From an uncultured Collinsella sp. (GTDB taxonomy: Bacteria > Actinomycetota > Coriobacteriia > Coriobacteriales > Coriobacteriaceae): a DNA stretch of 64,000 nucleotides. The number at the start of each line of letters is the position of its first letter. Positions within the stretch are counted from its first letter, which is position 1. The translations under genes were made by a program, and so were the position numbers. Below the pieces are notes generated by a model. That model was not told the DNA's origin, did not search any database, and was given only the letters and a program-made list of their open reading frames with translations. The DNA is taken from assembly GCA_900759335.1 (NCBI GenBank), contig CAAEUX010000102.1, positions 1 to 64,000 on the forward strand. The letters are read 5' to 3'. Positions 50,881 to 61,817 of the stretch are shown here, one piece after another.

Positions 50881-53280
50881 TTATATTTGATAATACAGAT
50901 TTCCACTGACGATATTTATGTTTATATACGGATCGCCTTTCACGTAGTACTCTGGCCATAGGTAGTTGAGCAATGAGTATTCCCGATGGAACCTCATTTT
51001 CTTTTCATCGCTGATCTCATAGCCTCGTGATAACGACTCGTAATGATACAGCTCAGTATCGGGTGTATATACAACCAAATAATTGTGACTCCTCACTTTG
51101 AGGCAATAGTCAACATCATTAAAGGCGACAGCCAATTCTTCTCTAAAGCCGCCGACTTCGTCGAAAACAGCTCTCTTTGTCATGAGGCATGCTGCGGTCA
51201 CGGCACTTAAATCTTGTGTACGATCGCATAGATTGAAGTAGCCCCATTTACCTCTGGGGTAGTCTTTTCCGAGGTGGCCGGCTCCAATCCCTCCGATGCC
51301 GACGCCTGCATGTTGCAGAGTATTATCGCTGTAGAAAAGTCTTGCACCAACAATGCCAACTTCTTTTCGCGAACAAATGCCCAGCATGTTTTCGATCCAG
51401 TTTGGGGTTATAACTTCTGTATCGTTGTTTAACAAGAGAAGATAATCGCCCTTTGCTTTGCTAGCGCCAAAGTTCATCAGTTTTGAGAAATTAAATTCCG
51501 CATCCCAATATTCGATGCGAATCGTATCGGGATAGCTTTTCTCCAATTCTGAGTAGTACTCGAATGTTTCTTGGTTCTCGCTGTTGTTTTCGATAATGAT
51601 GATTTCGTAGTTATCGTACGTTGAGCGTTCTATGATCGACTTAATGCACGTATCGAGAACTGTGGGATGGTCCTTTGTTGGAATAACAATTGAAACAAGT
51701 GGATGACTTTCCGGAACTGCATAGGCAACTTTATAAGTGAAGGGGTCGTTTCCGCGGTAAACTTTCGCTGCAATTCCAAGCCTGTCCAAATGGGCCTGTA
51801 CAGCTTTGACGCCAGCATCCCATGCATATAGCTTTGAGTTCGGGTCACCTGCAGTTGAGTTCTCGCTAATTCTCCAGTGATACAGGATTTTAGCCACGTG
51901 CACCACATGCCGTGCTTTTTCGATTGCCTTAAGCGTTAAGTCGTGGTCTTGGGCTCCATCGTACTGTTCGTCGCCGTACCCGAGAGAATCGAATAGCGTT
52001 TTTCTGATTGCAAGGAAATGGCAAATATAATTAACGCTTCGCAGCAAATCGATGCTTAAATCTGGCTTAAAGAACGGATCGCCATAGCTGCCATTGACAA
52101 ACAGTTTGTCTTCGTCGCAGTAAATTAGATCAGTATTGTTTTCAGCATTAATTGCATGCGCATATTCATAAAGCGCCGAGGGCTCGAGAGTATCGTCGTG
52201 GTCTAAGAAGCAAATGAAATCTCCATTTGCTTCTTTTGTCCCAGCAAGAGTGTTTTTGGAAATGCCGGCATTGTTTGCTAGCTCTATCACCTTAATGCGA
52301 GCGTCTTTAATCTTAGCGGCTTCGATTATATCTGCAAGCGCACTGTTATCTGGGCTTGCATTGACTAGCACAAGCTCCCAGTTTGCATAGCTCTGTATAA
52401 GAACCGATTCCACCATTTCCCTGAACAGATTTTCGGGTGTGTTGAATAGGGGAACGACGATGCTAAACAAAGGCATTTCCTTGAAGGTAACCATCGATTG
52501 TTTTTCGAGTATCGCCGAGCTTGCCTTGTGTTGCTCGAGCCAATTTGGATATGCAGATGGATCAATCGAAATAGGTTTCATTTTCGATGTGGTTAAAATG
52601 CGTAGCTTATCGAGCTCTTCGTTGTCCACAACAGCGAAGCTGTTAAAGCTTGGGTGGTTGTCGTCTTCGATTGTGAAGATAAGCCTATTTGTGCTATTTG
52701 GGATTCGGACCGAGTATTGAATTTCGCGACGTTTTTTATTGGGAGCAAACCACAAGGGGATCGTAATGTCATCGGTTGTGATCGGCTCGATCTCAATACG
52801 ATTCATCGAGGTATCGAAGCAGCTGATGGCTATTTTGTTGTCTTCGCGCTGAGGAAGTTTTACTGAGCAGCGAAGAATGGCCTCATCTCCATCTTCGATA
52901 AACTCGTGAAAACGCATGCTTGCTACATCCAAGTCGTGCTTATCGTCATAGTTCCTAATGGAATGGGACAAATCATTCTTTAATTTATAGTTTAATCTTG
53001 ACGCCCATTTTGCCGTGCTAAAGCTGATTTTAATGACATCGTAGACGCATCGCGCACTCAAATCATTAATCTGAATATCGCAATCACCAGTTCCAAGGTC
53101 GGGAAGAACTACGACGTATTGATTTTTATTTGACTCGTATGGATAGATAGAGCTTGGTATTGTCGTTCCCTCGCTCTTCGCTGCTGTCACCTGAATATTT
53201 GATGCGTCTATCTCAACATTCTTTAGGAGAACGTACACCTTTCCGCTTCCACGGCAAATACAATCCATGCTAATTTTCAT
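50881..53280 (-). CDS. Large two-domain GT2 glycosyltransferase
   Basis: A 799-residue protein on the opposite strand. Domain 1: FSIVVPLFNTPENLFREMVE, NNAGISKNTLAG and FLDHDDTLEPSALYEYAHAI. Domain 2: LVSIVIPTKDHPTVLDTCIK, LLLLNNDTEVITPNWIENM and FNDVDYCLKVRSHNY. An N-terminal beta-rich region of about 265 residues precedes them. It is the AT-rich counterpart of the 29016-31502 protein with the same domain order. Confidence 0.9.
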   Translation of the reverse strand: MKISMDCICRGSGKVYVLLKNVEIDASNIQVTAAKSEGTTIPSSIYPYESNKNQYVVVLPDLGTGDCDIQINDLSARCVYDVIKISFSTAKWASRLNYKLKNDLSHSIRNYDDKHDLDVASMRFHEFIEDGDEAILRCSVKLPQREDNKIAISCFDTSMNRIEIEPITTDDITIPLWFAPNKKRREIQYSVRIPNSTNRLIFTIEDDNHPSFNSFAVVDNEELDKLRILTTSKMKPISIDPSAYPNWLEQHKASSAILEKQSMVTFKEMPLFSIVVPLFNTPENLFREMVESVLIQSYANWELVLVNASPDNSALADIIEAAKIKDARIKVIELANNAGISKNTLAGTKEANGDFICFLDHDDTLEPSALYEYAHAINAENNTDLIYCDEDKLFVNGSYGDPFFKPDLSIDLLRSVNYICHFLAIRKTLFDSLGYGDEQYDGAQDHDLTLKAIEKARHVVHVAKILYHWRISENSTAGDPNSKLYAWDAGVKAVQAHLDRLGIAAKVYRGNDPFTYKVAYAVPESHPLVSIVIPTKDHPTVLDTCIKSIIERSTYDNYEIIIIENNSENQETFEYYSELEKSYPDTIRIEYWDAEFNFSKLMNFGASKAKGDYLLLLNNDTEVITPNWIENMLGICSRKEVGIVGARLFYSDNTLQHAGVGIGGIGAGHLGKDYPRGKWGYFNLCDRTQDLSAVTAACLMTKRAVFDEVGGFREELAVAFNDVDYCLKVRSHNYLVVYTPDTELYHYESLSRGYEISDEKKMRFHREYSLLNYLWPEYYVKGDPYININIVSGNLYYQI

Positions 53281-53355
53281 TTCAATTTACCTTTCCGTTG
53301 CACTGAGGATGCCTGCACTATTTCACTTTGATCTCAGGTTTATTCTTGCATTGAA

Positions 53356-54549
53356 TTAATCCAGTACAGGTAGTCTCTCGATTCTTTCTTGGTACCGAAT
53401 ACGCGCCGCTGTTATTCGACGTTCATGCCATGTGGCCATAGTTGAATTGCTTTGCTCGTCTTGCGGATGAATGTTTTCATATCCAATTGGATGCATATAT
53501 TCTTTAGGATTTGCTATATACATTTGCGCTGCCTCGAGATTTGCGCTGCACCTACTTCTTAAATCTGGATTTCCATTCAGAAGAGAGCCGATAGAAAAAT
53601 GTGGATGTGCAACTCGATTTTCATTAATGCCGATTGCGATGAAATGTTCCAGCGCTCCAAGGGGGTCGTCTTTATATCTATCGAATAGATCCTCGTAATG
53701 ATTTACATAAAAGGAATAATCAAATACCGATGAATAGTCTACTCCGTTAAATATGGCATTCGTAGAGCACGAGCATGTAAGTTGCGGTCTCCTTCGAGGC
53801 CACGTGCTTTGATCGATCGTGAGGGCCTCTTTATTAATTGGGTTAAAGATGTGGCATTCATAGCATTTAATGCCTTCCTTTTTAAGGAAGGCATTAAACA
53901 GTCGTTCTGAGATAAAGCCAGGCATCCTTTGTTGATAGCTATCGCGACCACTTATATAGTCAATACGCTTCTCAAGTTGTTTTTCGATTTTGAAAAGCCA
54001 TTTACAATATCGGTCCATCAGCTCCTTTTTGCAAATAAACATATTGCATGGCGAAAAAGAACACTCCTCGCAAATTGCTTTATCAAAAGCATCCAAGTAG
54101 CCAGGGCATTTCGTCCTGATGATTTCCCTTGCCTGTAGCAGATCTGTCGAAGAATGGATCATTCTATACTGCTCAGCAACAGTGATTAAGTTGCACCCGA
54201 TTGAGCTTGTGCAGGGTTCTTTGGCTGCAACAATACAGTCATAATGAGTAAGAATGTTCTCAATTTCATAGTCTTTGAGCATCTGCTTTGAGTCATTGGG
54301 GGACTCAAACGCCCTTCGATAATGCGTGAGCCCAACTATCGACTCAGGAGAATTCTTCCATATCCAATAGAGGCCGGTAAGCTCGCAGTAGTGTTTGTTT
54401 TTCTGGGAAATATTATCGCCTTGATCGTCGTACAGCCATCCAGCCTGACGATTGTCTGTTGGAATGGAGCTTGCCCCAACGTAGAGCGGCTGATACGGCG
54501 CTTGCGCATCAATGTCAAAGTGCTTATGCGCTGCGATGTAAATCTTCAC
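53356..54549 (-). CDS. DUF4422 glycosyltransferase with C-terminal repeat module
   Basis: A 397-residue protein. The N-terminal 250 residues are a DUF4422 transferase: VKIYIAAHKHFD, LTGLYWIWKN, IVGLTHYRRAF and SPCNMFICKKELMDRYC. The C-terminus has NGVDYSSVFDYSFYVNHYED, ALEHFIAIGINENR and NPDLRSRCSANLEAAQMY, the same repeat seen in the amidase at 37390. A GTG start at 54549 puts VKIYIAAHK first, as in the family; an upstream TTG (54597) is less likely. Confidence 0.82.
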   Translation of the reverse strand: MKIYIAAHKHFDIDAQAPYQPLYVGASSIPTDNRQAGWLYDDQGDNISQKNKHYCELTGLYWIWKNSPESIVGLTHYRRAFESPNDSKQMLKDYEIENILTHYDCIVAAKEPCTSSIGCNLITVAEQYRMIHSSTDLLQAREIIRTKCPGYLDAFDKAICEECSFSPCNMFICKKELMDRYCKWLFKIEKQLEKRIDYISGRDSYQQRMPGFISERLFNAFLKKEGIKCYECHIFNPINKEALTIDQSTWPRRRPQLTCSCSTNAIFNGVDYSSVFDYSFYVNHYEDLFDRYKDDPLGALEHFIAIGINENRVAHPHFSIGSLLNGNPDLRSRCSANLEAAQMYIANPKEYMHPIGYENIHPQDEQSNSTMATWHERRITAARIRYQERIERLPVLD

Positions 54550-54688
54550 TGTTCCTGACGCTCTTTCCGTGCCGAGGCAATTAGATGGCCTGTTCAATGG
54601 GTATCGCTCATATATTTTTAATTGATATGACCGATAGAGATTATTATATAAGTCGTAACTAAATCAGTTAAATGACACGGAGGACTAC

Positions 54689-55588
54689 ATGAAAGGCATT
54701 ATCCTCGCCGGCGGGTCCGGCACACGCCTGTACCCGCTCACGCTCGTGACCTCCAAGCAGCTGCTGCCGGTCTACGACAAGCCCATGATCTACTACCCGC
54801 TGTCCACCCTCATGCTGGCGGGCATCCGGGACATCCTGGTCATCTCCACGCCGACCGACCTGCCCAACTTCGAGCGCCTGCTCGGTGACGGCTCGCGCTA
54901 CGGCGTCAGCCTTTCCTATGCCGAGCAGCCGAGCCCCGACGGCCTCGCGCAGGCCTTCACCATCGGCGAGGAGTTCATCGCCGGCGAGCCGTGCGCCCTG
55001 GTGCTCGGCGACAACATCTTCTACGGCAACGGACTTTCGCGCCACCTGACGCGCGCCGTCCAGAACGCCGAGTCGGGGAGGGCCACGGTCTTCGGCTACC
55101 ACGTGGACGACCCCGAGCGCTTCGGCGTCGTGGAGTTCGACGGGGAGGGCCGTGCCGTCTCCATCGAGGAGAAGCCAGCCGAGCCCAAGAGCTCCTACGC
55201 CGTCACCGGCCTGTACTTCTACCCGGGCGACGTGGCCGCCAAGGCGCATAGGGTGGAGCCGTCGGCCCGCGGCGAGCTCGAGATCACCACGCTCAACCAG
55301 ATGTACCTGGAGGAGGGGACGCTGTCCGTGGTCACCCTGGGCCGCGGCTACGCGTGGCTCGACACCGGCACCATGGAGAGCCTGCACGAGGCCGCGGAGT
55401 TCGTCCGCGCCGTGGAGCACTCACAGGACCTGCCGGTGTCCGTCCCCGAGGAGATCGCCTGGGAGAACGGCTGGATCACGACCGCCGGGCTCGAGGAGGC
55501 CGCGAAGGCCTACGGCAAGTCCGTCTACGGCCGGCACCTGAAGAAGGTCGCCGCCGGCGAGATCGTCAACAGCCCGCGCGAGTACTAG
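54689..55588 (+). CDS. rfbA: Glucose-1-phosphate thymidylyltransferase RfbA
   Basis: A 299-residue RmlA, the first step of dTDP-L-rhamnose synthesis. [53 protein letters not shown] and [15 protein letters not shown] are diagnostic. GGAGG precedes the ATG. GC-rich, with AT-rich neighbours on both sides. Confidence 0.97.
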   Translation: MKGIILAGGSGTRLYPLTLVTSKQLLPVYDKPMIYYPLSTLMLAGIRDILVISTPTDLPNFERLLGDGSRYGVSLSYAEQPSPDGLAQAFTIGEEFIAGEPCALVLGDNIFYGNGLSRHLTRAVQNAESGRATVFGYHVDDPERFGVVEFDGEGRAVSIEEKPAEPKSSYAVTGLYFYPGDVAAKAHRVEPSARGELEITTLNQMYLEEGTLSVVTLGRGYAWLDTGTMESLHEAAEFVRAVEHSQDLPVSVPEEIAWENGWITTAGLEEAAKAYGKSVYGRHLKKVAAGEIVNSPREY

Positions 55589-55683
55589 CGCCAGCTTGTT
55601 TTCTTTTAGGGGTCACCGTTTATCTGGTGGCCCCTTTCGTTATGATTACGTTGACCATAAAGACAATATGATTGGGAGTGGAT

Positions 55684-56121
55684 GTGTTAAGCGTCTACTT
55701 TGGCGATATGCCAGAAGCGATTTACAACACAGCGACATATTTCAAAAACTCTTACCGGTCTACTTGGATTACGGATCCCTATGCAGTCTCGATAATTAAA
55801 GATGTCGATCGATCGGTTGTTGTCTCCGAAAACGTCATCGAAAGCCCTGTGCTTGGATCCATCTCCCCACTCCAGCTTTCTGGTGGCGTGAAAACGCTGC
55901 TGCTTATGAGATTTGATCGTAAGCATATTTTTAACGCCTCTACCTGTGGTGACAACTGTGCCAAGTGGATTCTTGACATGGCGAAAGACCGCAAGCTCGT
56001 TGTGAATCTCTATCATGTGATGGACTTTGGTCGCGAGGATTTTAAAATTAAAGTCGTGAATAGCGGCCGAATCGTTCACAACATGGCCGAATTGATTCAC
56101 GAGTCGATTCCGTATCTGTAG
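55684..56121 (+). CDS. DUF4869-like protein
   Basis: A 145-residue protein starting MLSVYFGDMPEAIYNTATYF from GTG at 55684 (GGGAG upstream), which fits what I know of DUF4869. It also has SPVLGSISPLQLSGGVKTLL, NASTCGDNCAKWILDMA and a C-terminal NSGRIVHNMAELIHES. No function is known. It is followed directly by a P-loop ATPase gene, and the pair lies between rfbA and rfbB, which are normally adjacent or near. The family call is from memory. Confidence 0.7.
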   Translation: MLSVYFGDMPEAIYNTATYFKNSYRSTWITDPYAVSIIKDVDRSVVVSENVIESPVLGSISPLQLSGGVKTLLLMRFDRKHIFNASTCGDNCAKWILDMAKDRKLVVNLYHVMDFGREDFKIKVVNSGRIVHNMAELIHESIPYL

Positions 56122-56130
56122 GTGCTGCTT

Positions 56131-57105
56131 ATGAACGGTTCGCATCTCGTTAAGATTTCCCGCCGCAGGGGAACTAAGTACACATTTACCATCAAGCGGA
56201 ACATCACTATTGTGCGTGGCGATAGTGGCACGGGTAAGACGACACTGTTTGACATGGTCGCAGACTACATGCGAACGGGCGAGCAGTCGGGTGTCTCCTT
56301 GCAATGCGATTGTCCCTGTGTCGCCCTGACCGATTATGATTGGCGAAACCAGCTTTCGTCCGTTCATGACTCGATTGTATTTGTCGATGAGGGCTTAAAA
56401 GAGATCCATTCTGATGAGTTTGCCCATCATGTGCTGTATTCCTCGAATTATTTCGTGCTGATCTCAAGGGCTGATTTCCCCAATCTTCCGTATAGCGTGG
56501 ATGAGATTTACAAGATTAAGACGAGCGGAAAATACCATTCCTTCGTCCCTGTTTATCAAGATCGCGGAAATCATCGTTATGCTATTTCCCGATCGGCGCC
56601 AAAACAGGACTTTTCTATCCTTCTATGCGAGGACAGTAAGTCTGGTTTCCAGTTCTTTGAACGGCATTTCGCTGATAGTGAGCTTACCTGTGCTTCGGCC
56701 ATGACGAACAGCGCGATTTTGGGCTGGTTGGATCAGCATTTCGACGATCGCGTGTTTGTTGTCGCGGACGGAGCGGCATTTGGGTGCTATGCGGACCGCG
56801 TCCTTAAGCTGCAAGACATTCATCGCGATACTGTTACGGTTTGTCTTCCCGAGTCATTCGAGTGGCTTCTGCTGAGCTCTGGCGTAATTTCAGGGTTAGA
56901 TGTTAAGGCGGTTTTGGAAACCCCAGAAGCCTTTGTAAACAGTGAGAAGTTTAAAAGCTGGGAAGACTTCTTCTATAAGTACTTACGCGATAAAACTGGG
57001 AATTCGGTCTTCCGGTACGACAAAGACTGCATTCCGGAGGCGTTTTGTAGGGGAAGTAATTCTGCGAAGGTCATGGCTCTTATCGCATGCCGAAATGTCC
57101 GATAG
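56131..57105 (+). CDS. P-loop ATP-binding protein paired with the DUF4869-like gene
   Basis: A 324-residue protein with Walker A GDSGTGKT at residues 30-37 and Walker B-like SIVFVDEGLKE near 84-94. A segment VLISRADFPNLPYSVDEIYKI follows, then an unplaced C-terminal half. A GTG at 56122 is an alternative start. It begins 9 bases after the upstream stop. This looks like a small NTPase that may act on or with the DUF4869-like protein. The role is unknown. Confidence 0.7.
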   Translation: MNGSHLVKISRRRGTKYTFTIKRNITIVRGDSGTGKTTLFDMVADYMRTGEQSGVSLQCDCPCVALTDYDWRNQLSSVHDSIVFVDEGLKEIHSDEFAHHVLYSSNYFVLISRADFPNLPYSVDEIYKIKTSGKYHSFVPVYQDRGNHRYAISRSAPKQDFSILLCEDSKSGFQFFERHFADSELTCASAMTNSAILGWLDQHFDDRVFVVADGAAFGCYADRVLKLQDIHRDTVTVCLPESFEWLLLSSGVISGLDVKAVLETPEAFVNSEKFKSWEDFFYKYLRDKTGNSVFRYDKDCIPEAFCRGSNSAKVMALIACRNVR

Positions 57106-57114
57106 TTTTGTTGA

Positions 57115-58200
<1,086 letters not shown>

Positions 58201-58271
58201 GACCGCATCCCGGCGAACCGCACCGCGGGCGCCCCCGGTTACCCAACCTCTTCGATAGGAGCTTTTCCCAC

Positions 58272-59726
58272 ATGGCTGACATCGCATTCGAGAAGGACCT
58301 CTCCGTCGCCGAGACCGGCATCGGGGGCCTCAAGGTCGTCGACCTGGCCGTCCACGGCGACTCGCGCGGCTGGTTCAAGGAGAACTGGCAGCGCGCCAAG
58401 ATGACCGAACTCGGCATCCCCGACCTCCGCGTCGTCCAGAACAACATCTCCTACAACGACAGCCGCGGCGTCACGCGCGGCATCCACGCCGAGCCCTGGG
58501 ACAAGTTCATCTCCGTGGCGCGCGGCTCGGTCTTCGGCGCCTGGGTGGACCTGCGCGAGGGCAGCGCCACCTACGGGAAGGTGTTCACCTGCACCCTGGA
58601 CCCGAGCAAGGCCATCTACGTCCCGCGCGGCGTGGGCAACTCCTTCCAGGCCCTGGAGGACGGCACCGCCTACACCTACCTGGTGGACGCCCACTGGTCG
58701 CTCGAGCTGAAGAGGACCTACACCTTCGTGAACCTCGCCGACCCCGAGCTCGCCATCGAGTGGCCGATCCCGTTGGATCAGGCCACCGTCTCCGAGGCGG
58801 ACAAAAACCACCCGATGCTCAAGGACGTCGTCCCCATGGCGCCCAGGCGCACCCTCGTCACCGGCTGCAACGGCCAGCTGGGCCATGCGGTGCGCGCGCT
58901 CGCCGAGGAGCGCGGCACCGCCAAGGGCTTCGACTTCTGCGACATCGACACCTTCGACATGTCCGACCCGGAGGCCTATGCGCAGTACGACTGGTCGCTC
59001 TACGGCACCGTGATCAACTGCGGCGCCTACACGGCCGTGGATAAAGCCGAGACCCCCGAGGGCCGCGTGACCGCCTGGAAGGCCAACGCGACCGGCCCCG
59101 CCCTTCTCGCCCGCACCTGCGCCGAGCACGGGATCACCCTCGTGCACGTGTCCAGCGACTACGTCTTCGACGGCACCGCGGAGGTGCACGACGAGGAGGA
59201 GCCCTTCAGCCCGCTTTCCGTCTACGGCCAGACCAAGGCCGCCGGCGACATCGCCGTGGCTGGATGCCCCCGCCACTACATCATGCGCAGCTCCTGGGTC
59301 ATCGGCGAGGGGCACAACTTCGTCAAGACCATGAAGGCGCTCTCCGACCGCGTCGCCGACCCGGAGGACAAGTTGGAGCAGGTTACCGTCGTGGACGACC
59401 AGCTGGGCCGCCTGACCTTCACGCGCGATATGGCGCAGGCTATCTTCCATGTGCTGGACGCGAAGGCCCCCTACGGCACCTACGATTGCACCGGCTCCGG
59501 CGCCGTGAAGAGCTGGGCCGATATCGCCCGCGCCGTCTTCGAGGCCGCCAACGGCAACGGCGACAGGGTCGTGCCGGTGTCGACCGCCGACTACTACGCG
59601 AACGCCGCGGGCCCCGTCGCCCCGCGTCCGGTCCACTCCGCGCTCGACCTGTCCAAGCTCGAGGCTGCCGGCTTCCACATGCCCGACTGGGAGGAAGAGC
59701 TGGGGGAGTACATCAAGACGCTCTAG
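58272..59726 (+). CDS. rfbC-rfbD: Fused dTDP-4-dehydrorhamnose 3,5-epimerase/reductase (RfbC-RfbD)
   Basis: A 484-residue fusion. Residues 1-195 are RmlC-like: HGDSRGWFKENWQ, VVQNNISYNDSRGVTRGIHA (catalytic His) and VPRGVGNSFQALED. Residues about 196-484 are RmlD-like: LVTGCNGQLGHAVRALAEE, NCGAYTAVDKAE, VSSDYVFDGT, SVYGQTKAAGD (YxxxK) and RSSWVIGEGHNFVKTM. The fusion completes dTDP-L-rhamnose synthesis and is known in actinobacteria. The ATG at 58272 has GGAG 12 bases upstream. Confidence 0.95.
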   Translation: MADIAFEKDLSVAETGIGGLKVVDLAVHGDSRGWFKENWQRAKMTELGIPDLRVVQNNISYNDSRGVTRGIHAEPWDKFISVARGSVFGAWVDLREGSATYGKVFTCTLDPSKAIYVPRGVGNSFQALEDGTAYTYLVDAHWSLELKRTYTFVNLADPELAIEWPIPLDQATVSEADKNHPMLKDVVPMAPRRTLVTGCNGQLGHAVRALAEERGTAKGFDFCDIDTFDMSDPEAYAQYDWSLYGTVINCGAYTAVDKAETPEGRVTAWKANATGPALLARTCAEHGITLVHVSSDYVFDGTAEVHDEEEPFSPLSVYGQTKAAGDIAVAGCPRHYIMRSSWVIGEGHNFVKTMKALSDRVADPEDKLEQVTVVDDQLGRLTFTRDMAQAIFHVLDAKAPYGTYDCTGSGAVKSWADIARAVFEAANGNGDRVVPVSTADYYANAAGPVAPRPVHSALDLSKLEAAGFHMPDWEEELGEYIKTL

Positions 59727-59748
59727 CCGCTATTAACTTTTCGAGAGT

Positions 59749-59780
59749 AAAAGCCGCCGTTCTTTAACGGCGGCTTTTCT
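59749..59780 (+). terminator. Intrinsic terminator of the rfb genes
   Basis: AAAAGCCGCCGT and ACGGCGGCTTTT pair around a TCTTTA loop, followed by CTTGTT. It lies 23 bases after the rfbCD stop. Confidence 0.9.
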
Positions 59781-59828
59781 TGTTGGTGGCTATCTGCGCA
59801 GTGGTGCCAATAGTATTTTGCGGAAGAT

Positions 59829-60800
59829 CTACCTCTCGCTTGGCATGGAAGTAGGGTGGCCGGGCTGGTCGTCGTAGGCGTATTTGCTGTACACGTTGAC
59901 CTCCCACTGCTTTTTTTCGACCTTTGCTACAGAATCTAGGATGAAGCCGGTCGCAAGGCTCAGGCCGCACAGGAACATAAACGAGGCGGCGAGCATAGCG
60001 GTGGGGAAGCGCGGGACGAGGCCGGTCTGGAAATATTCGACAACGATGGGCATGCCCAGGGCGAGGCCGAATACCGCGAACAGAAGCGCAACGAGGCTGA
60101 AGAACTTCAGCGGGCGGTAGTCCTTGAACAGCGTGCCGATCATCGCAACGACTTTAATGCCGTCGCTCACGGTGTTGAGTTTGGACTCGGAACCCTCGGG
60201 ACGGTCGCGGTACTCGATGGGCACATCTTTGATGCGCCAGCGGTGGTCGACGGCGTGGATCGAGAGCTCGGTTTCGATCTGAAAGCCCTCGGAAAGCACT
60301 GGGAAGGTTTTAACGAACGGGCGGCTCATGGCGCGGTAGCCTGTCATGACGTCATCGAAGCTGTAGCCATAGATCCACTTGATCATGGCGCGGACCAGAT
60401 TATTGCCAAAGCCGTGGAAGGCACGCTTGTTCTCCTCGGCGTAGGTGCCGTTGGAAAGGCGATCGCCTACGGTCATGTCGGCCGTGCCGTTAAGGATGGG
60501 CTCGCAGAGGGCCTTGGCCGCCTCGGCGGGGTAGGTGTCGTCTCCGTCGACCATCAGGTAGCAATCGGCGTCGATATCGCGAAACATCTGGCGGCACACG
60601 TTGCCCTTTCCCTGACGGGGCTCAAAGCGGACTGTGGCGCCGTGCTCGGTGGCAATGCGTGAGGTATCGTCCGACGAGTTGTTGTCATAGACATAGACCG
60701 TCGCCTGCGGAAGCTCGCGGTGAAAGTCGTCGATGACTTTGCCGATCGTGAGCGCTTCGTTGTAGCAAGGGATGATGACGGCGATGGATTCAGAATTCAC
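59829..60800 (-). CDS. Polyprenyl-phosphate GT2 glycosyltransferase with C-terminal membrane helices
   Basis: A 323-residue DPM/ArnC-like protein. IAVIIPCYNEALTIGKVIDD, YVYDNNSSDDTS, LMVDGDDTYPAEAA and VMTGYRAMSRPFVKTF form the GT-A domain. Two hydrophobic helices near 235-300 (FFSLVALLFAVFGLALGMPI and AMLAASFMFLCGLSLATGFI) anchor it. It probably makes a polyprenyl-phosphate sugar. Divergent from the ABC exporter genes. Confidence 0.9.
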   Translation of the reverse strand: MNSESIAVIIPCYNEALTIGKVIDDFHRELPQATVYVYDNNSSDDTSRIATEHGATVRFEPRQGKGNVCRQMFRDIDADCYLMVDGDDTYPAEAAKALCEPILNGTADMTVGDRLSNGTYAEENKRAFHGFGNNLVRAMIKWIYGYSFDDVMTGYRAMSRPFVKTFPVLSEGFQIETELSIHAVDHRWRIKDVPIEYRDRPEGSESKLNTVSDGIKVVAMIGTLFKDYRPLKFFSLVALLFAVFGLALGMPIVVEYFQTGLVPRFPTAMLAASFMFLCGLSLATGFILDSVAKVEKKQWEVNVYSKYAYDDQPGHPTSMPSER

Positions 60801-60960
60801 TTAATGCTCCTTATACATTCAATCCTAGAAAGTATAGCCGTTTGGGCCTGGCATCCTAAGATGTGGGTTAGTTCTCCAGTTTTGTTGCGCGAATCGTTTG
60901 CATGGCCGTCGGGTCTATACTGTTCGTTTGTCAACGATTACGAGTAAAGGAGTTGCATCC

Positions 60961-61806
60961 GTGTCGGATCAGACAAAGCAACAAGAAACTCGCAGTCTGC
61001 CTGCGACGTTTGCTAAGAACGAATTTGAGAAGGACGCGTTTATCCTTCGTCAGCTGGTTACCAAGGATTTTAAGATCAAGTATCGCCGTAGCGTTCTGGG
61101 CGTCGCATGGTCGGTGCTCAACCCGCTGCTGATGATGATCGTCATGGCCATCGTGTTCTCGACGATTTTTGGCCAGGGCCGCAATGGCTCAATGACGCCC
61201 GAGATGTACCCGCTGTACTTGATCGTGGGTAACATCACCTTTGCCGTCATGTCCGAGTCTACTAACCAGGCCCTGACGTCGATCGTGGGCGCTGCCCCTC
61301 TGCTCAAGAAGGTTAAGGTGCACCGCTGGGTTTTCCCGGTGCAGAAGGTGCTCTTCTCGCTGGTCAACTTTGCCTTCTCGCTGGTCGCCGTCGCCATCGT
61401 CATGCTGTGGTTCCGCGTTATGCCTTCTTGGCACCTGATTCTGTTGCCGGTTTGCCTGCTGCTGCTTATGTGCTTCTGCATGGGCCTGGGCATGATGCTC
61501 TCTGCCCTTACGGTCTTCTTCCGCGACGTTATGCATCTGTGGAGCGTCGTCATTACGGCGTGGACTTACATTACGCCCATCTTCTGGACGACTGACTACA
61601 TTGCGCAAATGCCGCATCTCGTGCGTATCTTGATGTATGCGAACCCCATGTTCAACTACCTGCAGTTTATGCGCGATATCTTCCTGTTCCAGACTACGCC
61701 CTCGCTTATGACGTTTGGTATGTGCGTCGCTTGGGCGGTTCTTGCGCTTATTATTGGCTATACCGTGTTCCATAAGTCCGAGCGCAAATTTATCCTCTAC
61801 ATCTAA
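60961..61806 (+). CDS. wzm: Polysaccharide ABC exporter permease (Wzm/TagG type)
   Basis: A 281-residue ABC-2 permease with six hydrophobic helices. DFKIKYRRSVLGVAWSVLNP is the typical N-terminal motif, and the end YLQFMRDIFLF also fits. It exports a polymer on a lipid carrier. It starts with GTG at 60961 behind AAGGAG; longer frames are not supported. Host-like codon use. Operon with the ATPase gene. Confidence 0.92.
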   Translation: MSDQTKQQETRSLPATFAKNEFEKDAFILRQLVTKDFKIKYRRSVLGVAWSVLNPLLMMIVMAIVFSTIFGQGRNGSMTPEMYPLYLIVGNITFAVMSESTNQALTSIVGAAPLLKKVKVHRWVFPVQKVLFSLVNFAFSLVAVAIVMLWFRVMPSWHLILLPVCLLLLMCFCMGLGMMLSALTVFFRDVMHLWSVVITAWTYITPIFWTTDYIAQMPHLVRILMYANPMFNYLQFMRDIFLFQTTPSLMTFGMCVAWAVLALIIGYTVFHKSERKFILYI

Positions 61807-61817
61807 GGAGTGCTGTG

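Noticed and set aside
58239..59678. Minus-strand open frame of 479 codons opposite rfbCD
   Set aside because: Shadow of the well-supported RfbC-RfbD fusion; composition is typical of antisense GC-rich frames.
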